From CAZZNQ01 sp964655775 (GTDB lineage Bacteria > Planctomycetota > Brocadiia > SM23-32): DNA of 44,935 nt. Positions within the stretch are counted from its first letter, which is position 1; each line of letters starts with the position of its first letter. The stretch spans positions 1 to 44,935 of the forward strand of contig CAZZNQ010000025.1 of NCBI GenBank assembly GCA_964655775.1, written 5' to 3'. Below the pieces are notes generated by a model that was not told where the DNA came from, searched no databases, and saw only the letters and a program-made list of their open reading frames with translations. A program made the position numbers and the translations under genes. This document shows positions 8,193 to 15,278 of this stretch, piece by piece.

Positions 8193-10259
8193 CTACATTC
8201 CTCCTGACAAGGGGAGCCTGACTGTCATGGCTGCGCCACCGAGGTCTCCCGTCGTTGTGGCATTCACTTCGCCGCCCATGTCTGTCACAGTGTCGCGGAC
8301 AATTGTCAGGCCCAATCCCGTACCGTTCTTCTTGGTTGTTTCTCCAGGAAGCCATATCCGCCGTTCAGGAATGTCGACAATACCAGGTCCTGAATCGTGA
8401 AAGTTAATCACGAACTCGTCATCCTTGATCTGCGTTCGGATCAGGATCCGACGATCAGTGGCGGCTGACCGGTCTATGGCAGCCAAGCTGTTGGTAAGAA
8501 GATTGACTAGGATCGACTCTATGGCAGCTTGGCTTCCTTTGACCACTGGCCTAGCCGAACAGAACTGGACCTCGATGTCGATGTCGTTGTCGTCGGCCAG
8601 AGCTCGATACTCAGACATGACTTGCGAGATCACGTTGTGCACGTCGATAGCCCCGAACCTGCGTTTGTCCTTCGCAACGAGGTTCAACGTGCTCCGATTA
8701 AGCTGCAGCAAGCTTTTCCCCTCTCGGAGCATCCGGCCAGCGGACCGCACGATCTGCTCTCGAAGGGCCTCCTCCGTCACGCGTCTCCCAGCTTTCTGGA
8801 CTTGGCGAGCATTGAGAACAATGTTCTTCGCTGGCCCCCCGCGGGAGTCGTGGGCCAGCGCGGCAGCCGCAATCCCCGCTGTGCTGAGGGTCCTGTACAG
8901 CTGCACTTCCTTCCGCAGAGCAGCTGCTTGCCGCTCCCTGGTCCTGTCGTACCTATGGTACGATCTCTCTACTTCCTTCCTGCTCGCCTCCGGAAGGGCG
9001 TCGATCGCGGCCTCCAGATTCCTTTGGGCTCCCGGAACTCGATCCTCTGCGCTTTTCCGCTGTTGGGTACGTCGTCGTTCGGCATCAGCAAGCCGGCGGC
9101 CCGCGAGCCAGTCCATCGAGTCCTGGCAGAAGGATCGCAGCTCCTCGAAGGAATCTGTCTCGATGAAGCCTGACCGATCAGTCTTCTGGACTAGAACATC
9201 TTCGGGATTAGAGACACTTACCTTGCCAATAGAGGTGTTCGTCGAGGGCCTTTCCTCTGGACTTCTAGCCCGCCGTAAGTTCATGTCAAGCCAGTCGTTA
9301 CCGGGATTACCGTAGGGTTGTACCCGCAGACCATTCTCGTACAGGTGGACGCCGCCGAACTCACCTAACCACTCTCGGACCTCGCCGATGGTGGAGTTCC
9401 TTGTCGAAAACGTCTGTCTGTTCAGTATGAACACCCAGAGGTGGAAGCTGGCCGTTGGAGCGCGATATCCTCTCCCCGCCCTATTAGGCGCTATCTCATC
9501 GTGAGTGCCCGAGTAGATGACATCTCCCTTGAAATCATGGACTTCAGCTGTCGCGAGCCCGTCTGCGGTCAGTTCGGCAATCAGATGGTATTCTGCATCG
9601 TCAAAGTACCGCTCTTCCACAAGACGCTCGAGATCCTCGAATTCGGGTGCTACTAGCCTAGGTCTGAAGGCCTCAGGATCTTCGCCGAAAGGGTCCGCGA
9701 GGAGAACCAATCCTCGAGCTAGGCGTTTCACAACCATGCGGCCAACAGAGGTCCGAAGACGTTGAATGCAGATCCGGGTCCCGTGTTTCACACCTTGCTC
9801 TCGAAGGCCTTCCTTGACATCAAGCTGCACGTCCCCGACGTGCTCTACATCGGAGTAGTCATCCCAGTTGATGCGCACTTGACACTCGTATTCTGGACGG
9901 TGCCGAGGACGGCTAGTGAGGAGTGCTAGTTGTCCCATTCTTAGTGCAGCCAGTCTTCCGAGCCCCTTGCTGCCGGAGGGAGTCCGTCCCAAGCGAGTGA
10001 CAGCTTCGCGCGTCTTGGGGGACTTGCCCAGCAATAGCCAGCCCCGCTCGACCTGTGCAGCGTCCATTCCATCGCCGTTGTCCGTTACGACTATAGTCCC
10101 GCCTGGTCGGTCAGTTCCCCGCAACTCCACCCTGCAGGCAAGCGCATCGGCATCGTAGGAGTTCTTCACCAACTCCAGAACGCTCACGTCAGGGCTGGGA
10201 GTGAGCTCTTCACCGAGTCTTCGAAGAATATCTGGGGAGAATCGGATCGCCGCCTTCAT
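8193..10259 (-). CDS. Dual-GHKL protein: MORC/Hsp90-like ATPase fused to histidine kinase
   Basis: A 688-aa soluble protein with two GHKL ATP-binding modules. The N-terminal module has an N-box ELVKNSYDADA (residues 29-39), DNGDGM (60-65) and GSKGLGRLAALR (96-107), the pattern of Hsp90/MutL/MORC-type ATPases. A middle region (~110-380) resembles no domain I recognise and ends in a charged Arg-rich helix (~390-450). The C-terminal module is a complete histidine kinase: DHp helix with phospho-acceptor H470 (AAALAHDSRGG), N-box NLLTNS (586-591), DSGPG (622-626) and GTGLG (646-650). The ATG at 10259 overlaps the methylase stop as ATGA, which decides the start. No membrane segment is visible, so it should sense a cytoplasmic signal. 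Confidence 0.85.
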   Translation of the reverse strand: MKAAIRFSPDILRRLGEELTPSPDVSVLELVKNSYDADALACRVELRGTDRPGGTIVVTDNGDGMDAAQVERGWLLLGKSPKTREAVTRLGRTPSGSKGLGRLAALRMGQLALLTSRPRHRPEYECQVRINWDDYSDVEHVGDVQLDVKEGLREQGVKHGTRICIQRLRTSVGRMVVKRLARGLVLLADPFGEDPEAFRPRLVAPEFEDLERLVEERYFDDAEYHLIAELTADGLATAEVHDFKGDVIYSGTHDEIAPNRAGRGYRAPTASFHLWVFILNRQTFSTRNSTIGEVREWLGEFGGVHLYENGLRVQPYGNPGNDWLDMNLRRARSPEERPSTNTSIGKVSVSNPEDVLVQKTDRSGFIETDSFEELRSFCQDSMDWLAGRRLADAERRRTQQRKSAEDRVPGAQRNLEAAIDALPEASRKEVERSYHRYDRTRERQAAALRKEVQLYRTLSTAGIAAAALAHDSRGGPAKNIVLNARQVQKAGRRVTEEALREQIVRSAGRMLREGKSLLQLNRSTLNLVAKDKRRFGAIDVHNVISQVMSEYRALADDNDIDIEVQFCSARPVVKGSQAAIESILVNLLTNSLAAIDRSAATDRRILIRTQIKDDEFVINFHDSGPGIVDIPERRIWLPGETTKKNGTGLGLTIVRDTVTDMGGEVNATTTGDLGGAAMTVRLPLSGGM

Positions 10260-11554
10260 GGCTGATCCTCGCAAGGCCAGGGTAACTGGCGGATCGCGTC
10301 AGCAGTCAGATGGTGACAACCGATGCGGGCGTCCAGCCATTTGCTTGTGTCCGGGGCGTTCAGGTGGGCAAGCAGTTCCCTGCATGTTTCTATCTTGGCA
10401 TCGGTTGGCCTGATGACTATCAGATGGTTCTCGACTGCCACCTTGCCGTCGGACGCGACGACAGTGCCATTGGCACGAGGTCGTTCGCCGGGCCGACTCG
10501 TCCTTCTGACAGCAACGAACGGTGCATCAGCCAGAGTACCGGCAAAGCGCCTGGACTTCCTGATCCTAGTCACGACAGCGCCAGACTTGAGATCGGGTAC
10601 AGTTACATAGGGCACAAGAGGCCCTTCTTCTTTGTGCCTGTGAGGGACAACCGTCCCCACCCTGACCTCGCAGAGATCGCCAACAGTCCCGGAACTGCTT
10701 CCTATCCCCATCTTCCAGTCCACAGGAATGCGTGTTCCGTTGCGGGAACACAGCGCCGAAAGCGAGAAGACGTGAACGTCCGTCCATGTGTCAAAGGCGT
10801 CCAGTTGGCGAATGGTGCAGTCCCGCAGATGCCCCGAGACGGTCTCTCGCCAAGCAGCATAGCGCGTCCCGCTTCTGAGGACTTCCGGCAGAATGGCGAG
10901 CAACCGGGTACCGTTCAAAGCATGCTCCGCATAGTGCGAAACGAAGCGGGCTGCTGCATTCACCTTCCCCGTCGACCAAAGGCAATCTGGCTCCGATTCT
11001 ACCATGCAGAAGGGCGGATTCATGAGGATGCAGTCAATCCCGCAGATCGGGTGCGAGTGGCTCAGCGAACACTTCACAGTCAGGTGGTCAAAGCATCGTT
11101 CCAGCTCGGGCAAGCGTGCCTCGCATAATGGAGCCCCGGAGGCAATGACTGCGAGGACCAGACGGAGACGCGCTAGCTCAACGAATTCCTCAACAATGTC
11201 CCAGCCCCACAGCGATCGTCCCCAACGTTCTGCTGTCGCGAGAGCCGTATCCAGGACCGGCAACTGCCCAGCGGCAGCCAGCAGCAAGTCACCCGCCCCA
11301 CACGCAGGATCTAGGAACACCGATTCGCCCGGCCAGCTTCGCTGCTCAAGCAGGCCTGAAGCGAGTGAACGCCGAGTGAAGTACGCCCCTAACGCCCGTC
11401 TGTCTTCGAGGTCGACGCACCGCCTCAGAGTGGCCGCTGGCTGGCCATTCAGAACATCCGTGATGCCGTCCACGACGTCAGGTGCTCCGCCACACAGAAG
11501 CGCTTGATTCGCCAGACCCCTCACGTCCTTCACGTAGCGCTGGAACTCTTCCAT
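10256..11554 (-). CDS. N6-adenine DNA methylase with TRD-like C-terminus
   Basis: A 432-aa class I DNA methyltransferase of the HsdM/type IIG kind. LGAYFTRRSLASGLL (residues ~55-69) precedes motif I, FLDPACGAGDLL (80-91), and the catalytic motif IV NPPF lies at 179-182, which implies adenine-N6 methylation. Residues ~285-430 resemble a target-recognition or specificity segment (YVTVPDLKSGAVV, VVASDGKVAVENHLIVIRP, and the end LTADAIRQLPWP). No endonuclease motif is seen in it or beside it. It is the first gene of the cassette, and its stop overlaps the kinase start by 4 bases. A TATAAT box lies 8 bases before the ATG and no Shine-Dalgarno sequence is present, so its mRNA is probably leaderless. 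Confidence 0.85.
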   Translation of the reverse strand: MEEFQRYVKDVRGLANQALLCGGAPDVVDGITDVLNGQPAATLRRCVDLEDRRALGAYFTRRSLASGLLEQRSWPGESVFLDPACGAGDLLLAAAGQLPVLDTALATAERWGRSLWGWDIVEEFVELARLRLVLAVIASGAPLCEARLPELERCFDHLTVKCSLSHSHPICGIDCILMNPPFCMVESEPDCLWSTGKVNAAARFVSHYAEHALNGTRLLAILPEVLRSGTRYAAWRETVSGHLRDCTIRQLDAFDTWTDVHVFSLSALCSRNGTRIPVDWKMGIGSSSGTVGDLCEVRVGTVVPHRHKEEGPLVPYVTVPDLKSGAVVTRIRKSRRFAGTLADAPFVAVRRTSRPGERPRANGTVVASDGKVAVENHLIVIRPTDAKIETCRELLAHLNAPDTSKWLDARIGCHHLTADAIRQLPWPCEDQP

Positions 11555-11562
11555 GTTGTGAG

Positions 11563-11592
11563 ATTATAACCACCTACTAAGCTGATTGCCAA
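11563..11592 (-). promoter_or_regulatory. Promoter of the four-gene cassette, probably leaderless
   Basis: On the minus strand TTGGCA (11592-11587), an 18-base spacer and TATAAT (11568-11563) form a near-consensus sigma70 promoter. With initiation about 7 bases after the -10 box, the transcript would begin within one or two bases of the methylase ATG at 11554. Confidence 0.65.
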
Positions 11593-11793
11593 AAGAGCGG
11601 CTCCTCCGACATGGTCCTCATTTCTGACCGGACAATGGAGGCCATGGACAGGGCCCGACCTAACAAATGCCTGGCTCAACCCACGCACTGCATCCTCGAA
11701 TCGCGCGCGCCCGGGTGCTACAATTGTCGGCGTTCAAGATGGGAAGGCGGGCGGGCTGCGCCCGGGAACTCAACCTTTGGGGAGGGACGCGCG

Positions 11794-11907
11794 ATGCTGA
11801 ATCAGTTGCGGTTCTTCGCCGTTCACGTTCTCCGTCTGGCGGGTGACAGAGACGAACGAACGGCAGAATCATCCGCAGATTACGCGGATTACGCTGATTC
11901 AGGCTAA
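11794..11907 (+). pseudogene. Possible truncated gene start running into the repeat array
   Basis: An ATG near 11794 follows a strong GGGGAGGGA ribosome-binding site and a TACAAT box further upstream (~11718). The frame encodes a short hydrophobic start (MLNQLRFFAVHVLRLAG) and then enters the repeat array, where it becomes a DYADYAD-type repeat translation and stops. It looks like the 5' end of a gene interrupted by the array. A chance open frame is equally possible. Confidence 0.25.
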
Positions 11908-12011
11908 CGGACAAAACGACCAAACGGCACAGCAATCCGGAGATTGCGCGGATTACAGACGACAACGGCGTGTTGGGGTTCACGGCATAACGGCAGAATC
12001 ATCCGCAGATG

Positions 12012-12028
12012 CCTCAGCAAAGCTGAGG
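12012..12028. repeat. Hairpin insert CCTCAGC-AAA-GCTGAGG
   Basis: Perfect 7-bp stem with a 3-base loop, inserted inside the repeat unit. Related hairpins occur at 12159-12175 (loop CAT, perfect), 12762-12778 (6 bp, loop GATGG) and 12856-12872 (degenerate). Confidence 0.85.
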
Positions 12029-12158
12029 ACGCGGATTACGCTGATTCAGGCTAACGGACAAAACGACCAAACGGCACAGCAATCCGGAGATTGCGCGGAT
12101 TACAGACGACAACGGCGTGTTGGGGTTCACGGCATAACGGCAGAATCATCCGCAGATG

Positions 12159-12175
12159 CCTCAGCCATGCTGAGG
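12159..12175. repeat. Hairpin insert CCTCAGC-CAT-GCTGAGG
   Basis: Second perfect copy of the palindromic insert, at the same position within the third repeat unit. The stem is identical to the first copy and only the loop differs. Confidence 0.85.
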
Positions 12176-12271
12176 ACACGGATTACGCAGATTACTGGCA
12201 AACGGCCGACACGGCAGAGGAACGACGGCTACCCGCAGATTGCCAGCAGACGACGGCAGGCGTCGCGGTGC

Positions 12272-12640
12272 TCACGACGAAAGCACGAGCCGTTGGTGCT
12301 CCAGCGACTGCGCCCCGAAGTTGAGCAACAGACCTGTTTCGTGTCCGCTGACCTTCAGATAGTTGATTACCTGTGCCTTCTCGGTTCCCGTCAGACCGGC
12401 CAGGGCCTTGACCTCCACGATTACGGACTCGTAGCACACGAAATCGGCGCGATAGGACATGGCCAGTTCGTGCCCCTTGTAGTGGACCGGGAGAGCCGCC
12501 TCCCGGACGAAGGGGATCCCGCGTTGGCGCAGTTCCAGGGCCAATGCTTCCTGATACACGGGCTCCAGGAAACCGCACCCCAGTTCGCCATGCACCTCCA
12601 TGGCCGCTCCTATCACGGCGTAGGTTCGCGGATCGTTCAT
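12272..12640 (-). CDS. GxxExxY family protein (PD-(D/E)XK nuclease-like)
   Basis: A 122-aa member of the GxxExxY family, named for GFLEPVY at residues 23-29. Downstream lies a PD-(D/E)XK-like core: D66 (YRADFVCY), E76-V-K78 (VIVEVKAL) and a late Q-x3-Y (QVINYL, ~90-95). Members are classed with the PD-(D/E)XK superfamily, but their biochemical role is unknown. The ATG at 12640 has GAGGTAG upstream. The gene sits alone between inverted arms of the same repeat family. From memory, this arrangement is common for GxxExxY genes in environmental genomes, suggesting a mobile or repeat-associated unit. It is unrelated in strand or spacing to the MATE gene on its right. Confidence 0.88.
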   Translation of the reverse strand: MNDPRTYAVIGAAMEVHGELGCGFLEPVYQEALALELRQRGIPFVREAALPVHYKGHELAMSYRADFVCYESVIVEVKALAGLTGTEKAQVINYLKVSGHETGLLLNFGAQSLEHQRLVLSS

Positions 12641-12980
12641 TGTTCTACCTCGCTGCGATGTGCCTGATATGCGTCGTCATTTTGATTGAAGCATCTGCAT
12701 TTGGCCGTGCCGTTGTGCCGGGAACCCAGACACGTTGTTGCCGTATCTGCGTAATCCGTGCCCTCAGGATGGCTGAGGCATCTGCGGCCGTCGGGCCGTT
12801 CTGTCGTCAGCCCAACGATGCCGTAGCCGTTGGTCCAAATCTGCGTGGTCTGTGTCCCCAGGATCACTGAGGCATCTGCAGACTACTCTGTCGTTGTGCC
12901 TTGAACCCCGACATGCCGTTGTCGTCTGTAATCAGCGTAATCCGTGTAATCTGCGGATTCAGGCTGTTGCCTCTGCGTTG
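12641..12980 (-). repeat. Inverted right arm of the repeat module
   Basis: Read on the minus strand, 12964-12861 matches the left arm: GAATCCGCAGATTACACGGATTACGCTGATT-like sequence, then ACAGACGACAACGGC, GGGGTTCA-GGCA and GCAGATGCCTCAG. More degenerate copies of CGCAGAT and CCTCAG-CTGAGG fill 12660-12860. There is no gene here. The arm ends within ~20 bases of the MATE stop codon. Confidence 0.8.
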
Positions 12981-14393
12981 TCACCCGCCGCGGCGGGCGA
13001 TGGCGGCGCCCACTTCCCGCCAGCGGCCCCAGCGGAAGATGGCTATCGATCCCAGCCCGGAGAGGATGTTCGCCGCGAAGATGCCCATCCAGATCCCCTG
13101 CACCGACCCAAGCGCCCAGCTCAGCAGGTAGGCCAGCGGCACGCCCACGACGATGAGCGCCGCCGCCTGCACGAGCATGGGGCTGAGGGTGTCCCCCGCG
13201 CCCGTCATGCCGCGGCCGAGCACGAACCCCGTGGCCATCAGCGGGAACGATGCCGAGAGCCAGCGCAGCACGCCGACGCCGATGGCGACGACGGCCGGGT
13301 CGTCGTTGAAAACGGCGATGAGCTTGCCCGGGATGGCCCAGAAGACGGCGGTGAGCACCAGCGAGATGCAGACGATGATGCCGGCGGCCGTCCAGCCGGC
13401 TTTCTCGGCGCGGTGCGGTTTGCCGGCGCCCAGGTTCTGGCCGATGAGCGTGGCGGCGGCGGTGCCGAAGCCCATGCTCGGGCCGAAGATGAGCATGTGC
13501 AGCCGCATGCTGATGCCGAAGGCGGCGATCGCCGCGGTGCCGAAGGCGGCGACCAGGCGCATGAGGAACACGCCGGACACGTTGCGGATGAGCATGCGGC
13601 CGCTGGCGAAGATGCCGATGCGCAGGATGCGCCAGATGCGCGTGATGTGGGGGCGGAGGTCCGAGAGATGGAGGACGAACGGCCCGCTGCGCGCGATGAA
13701 GAACAGGTAGAGCACGATGGCGAGACCGGTGCTGCGGCCGATGAACGTCGCCCAGGCCGAGCCGACGACGCCCAGCGCCGGGAATCCGAACCAGCCGAAG
13801 ATGAAGATGGGGTCCAGGATGATGTTCACGATGTTGCCGATGACCATGGCCCAGAACGGCGTGACGGCGTCGCCCGCGCCGCGCAGGGAGGCGCTGAGCG
13901 AGATCATGCCCATCATGCTGAAGGAACTGATGGCGAAGATGCGCAGGTAGGGCGTCCCCTCGCGGACGACGTCGGCGTTGGCGCCGAGGAGGCGCAGGAT
14001 CGATCCGGCGAGCGGAACGCCCGTGGCGACGACGAGGAGGGACAGGAATGCGGCCATGACGAGGCTCTGGCCGGCGGACTCGCGCGCGGCCGGCTCGTCG
14101 TCGCGGCCCAGGGCGTTGGCGACCAGGGCCATGGTGCCGGCGGTTACGCCCTGGGCAAGCATAATGATGATGCCCATGACGATGCCGCACATGGAGACGG
14201 CGGCGACGGGCACCTTGCCGAGCTTGCCGACGAAGAACATGTCGACGATGCCGAGGGCGTCGTGCGTGACGAAGGCGCCCCAGGTGGGCAGCGTGATGCG
14301 CCAGAGGGCTCGGGGGATGCTGCCCTCGACGATCCAGGCGGAGGCCGCGCGCCGGCGCGCGGCGGCGTCGGGTTTGGGGGAGTCGGCGGCTAT
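12981..14393 (-). CDS. MATE family efflux transporter, apparent AUA start
   Basis: A 12-helix MATE exporter (DinF/NorM-like, ~470 aa) that pumps drugs or other organic cations out using an ion gradient. Characteristic stretches are EGSIPRALWRITLPTW, GIVDMFFVGKLG near residues 55-65, and SLRGAGDAVTPFW in the first half, echoed by GRGMTGAGDTLSPML in the second. No ATG, GTG or TTG exists in frame between the TetR gene and the first helix. The likeliest start is ATA at 14393, which overlaps the TetR stop as ATAG, mimicking the usual ATGA coupling. A sequencing error or another rare start are alternatives. The gene is cotranscribed with the TetR regulator and is probably its target. Confidence 0.85.
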   Translation of the reverse strand: MAADSPKPDAAARRRAASAWIVEGSIPRALWRITLPTWGAFVTHDALGIVDMFFVGKLGKVPVAAVSMCGIVMGIIIMLAQGVTAGTMALVANALGRDDEPAARESAGQSLVMAAFLSLLVVATGVPLAGSILRLLGANADVVREGTPYLRIFAISSFSMMGMISLSASLRGAGDAVTPFWAMVIGNIVNIILDPIFIFGWFGFPALGVVGSAWATFIGRSTGLAIVLYLFFIARSGPFVLHLSDLRPHITRIWRILRIGIFASGRMLIRNVSGVFLMRLVAAFGTAAIAAFGISMRLHMLIFGPSMGFGTAAATLIGQNLGAGKPHRAEKAGWTAAGIIVCISLVLTAVFWAIPGKLIAVFNDDPAVVAIGVGVLRWLSASFPLMATGFVLGRGMTGAGDTLSPMLVQAAALIVVGVPLAYLLSWALGSVQGIWMGIFAANILSGLGSIAIFRWGRWREVGAAIARRGG

Positions 14394-15055
14394 GACTGCG
14401 CCCCCTTCCCGTTCCGCGCGGCGTCGCGCGTAGCGCGGATGCCGGCCAGCGCGAAGCGGGCGACGTGATCCGCGTAGGCGTCCAGGTCCGCCAGGCCGGG
14501 GTGCGCGGGCGGGCCGCCGGGGCGGGCGGCGCGGTGGCGGCGGTGGAGCATGACGCTGATGCACTGGCTGACGACGCTGATCTCGCAGAAGGCGACCTGC
14601 CGGGGCGTGGCGTCCGGGCCCAGGATCTCGCGCACGATGTCGCGCATGGCCTCGCTGAGGGGCCCGATGCACTCGCGGCGGACCTCTTCGAGGAGGGCGG
14701 TGGGGCTGGTCATCTCGCGGTGGGCGATGACGAACGCCTGGTTGTCCTCGTCGGCCATGCGGTGGATCAGGGCGCGCACGCGGCCGCGCAGGCGCTCCTC
14801 GGGCGGGGCGTCTGCGGGCACCCCGCCGTCCGGTGGGTGCGCGCGGACGGACTGCTGGAAGGCGGTGCGCCAGGCTTCGGCGTAGAGGTTCTCCTTGGTG
14901 CCGAAGTAGTAGTTGACGGCGGCGATGTTGGCGTCGGCGCGCTCGCAGATCTCGTGGACGGTGGCGGCCTCGAAGCCGTTCTCCGCGAAAACGTCGATGG
15001 CGCTTTCGAGCACCCGCTCGCGGGTGCTGGGGTCGGTTCGGGTTTCTTCGCTCAT
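14390..15055 (-). CDS. TetR family regulator, CecR-like
   Basis: A 221-aa TetR-type repressor. Residues ~10-58 form the HTH domain: RERVLESAIDVFAENGFEA, then TVHEICERADANIAAVNYYFGTKENLY split over the recognition helix. The C-terminal part, with AHREMTSPTALLEEV and a late conserved GPLSEAMRDIV region, fits the DUF1956/CecR subfamily, members of which control efflux pumps. The ATG at 15055 is chosen because it gives the normal TetR N-terminus; longer in-frame extensions cross its own promoter region. The stop overlaps the MATE start. It probably represses its own operon and perhaps the divergent esterase gene, through the palindrome at 15061-15072. Confidence 0.9.
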   Translation of the reverse strand: MSEETRTDPSTRERVLESAIDVFAENGFEAATVHEICERADANIAAVNYYFGTKENLYAEAWRTAFQQSVRAHPPDGGVPADAPPEERLRGRVRALIHRMADEDNQAFVIAHREMTSPTALLEEVRRECIGPLSEAMRDIVREILGPDATPRQVAFCEISVVSQCISVMLHRRHRAARPGGPPAHPGLADLDAYADHVARFALAGIRATRDAARNGKGAQS

Positions 15056-15060
15056 GCGCA

Positions 15061-15072
15061 AAACGCTCGTTT
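15061..15072. promoter_or_regulatory. Candidate TetR operator palindrome AAACG-CT-CGTTT
   Basis: A perfect 12-base palindrome located 6 bases upstream of the TetR start codon and downstream of its predicted -10 box, where bound repressor would block transcription. Assignment as the operator rests on position and symmetry only. Confidence 0.4.
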
Positions 15073-15095
15073 GAAATGACAGTTTGGGAGTCTGC

Positions 15096-15124
15096 AGCTT
15101 ACGCATCCGGGCGGGCGCCGTCAA
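15096..15124 (-). promoter_or_regulatory. Promoter of the TetR-MATE operon
   Basis: On the minus strand TTGACG (15124-15119), a 17-base spacer and TAAGCT (15101-15096). It lies back to back with the esterase promoter at 15159. Confidence 0.5.
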
Positions 15125-15158
15125 GGGAATCGAGGCGTTGCCCCCGGGAGCTTGAGCG

Positions 15159-15187
15159 TTGACAGATCGGGCGGGGCGCGGTAGTAT
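15159..15187 (+). promoter_or_regulatory. Promoter of the secreted esterase gene
   Basis: TTGACA (15159-15164), a 17-base spacer and TAGTAT (15182-15187). The same -35/-10 pair and spacing recur before the BlaI gene at 22071, which supports this as the organism's housekeeping promoter form. Confidence 0.65.
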
Positions 15188-15278
15188 CGCCGACCGCCGG
15201 CGCATGGGGGGACTGGGTCCATGAGTTCCATTCCGGCCGGCCGTTCGGGCGATTCCGAGAACTTGGGAGGGCGAACCG

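Larger units (their letters stand above)
11860..12200 (+). repeat. Tandem direct repeats (130-147 bp units) of ATCCGCAGATTACGCGGATT type, left arm
   Basis: Units begin at about 11860, 11990 and 12137, each with ACGGCAGAATCATCCGCAGAT. The first two are nearly identical through to GGGGTTCACGGCATA; the third is truncated. Units 2 and 3 carry a palindromic insert (GCCTCAGC-3 nt-GCTGAGG) in place of the TAC of unit 1, which accounts for the 17-base length difference. The same sequence occurs inverted at 12861-12964, on the other side of the GxxExxY gene. This is not CRISPR: the repeats are long and abut without spacers. Confidence 0.9.

Noticed and set aside
11860..12200. Possible CRISPR array
   Set aside because: The repeat units are 130-147 bases, only three copies occur, they abut directly without unique spacers, and no cas gene is present.
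11860..12870. Short proteins with DYADYAD-like repeats encoded in the repeat arms
   Set aside because: They appear in several frames simply because the DNA repeat GATTACGCGGATTACGC is being translated. No ribosome sites or families support them.
12852..14468. Plus-strand open frame of ~538 codons opposite the MATE gene
   Set aside because: Asp/Glu/Ala/Gly-rich low-complexity translation. It starts inside the repeat arm and has no ribosome site or domain.
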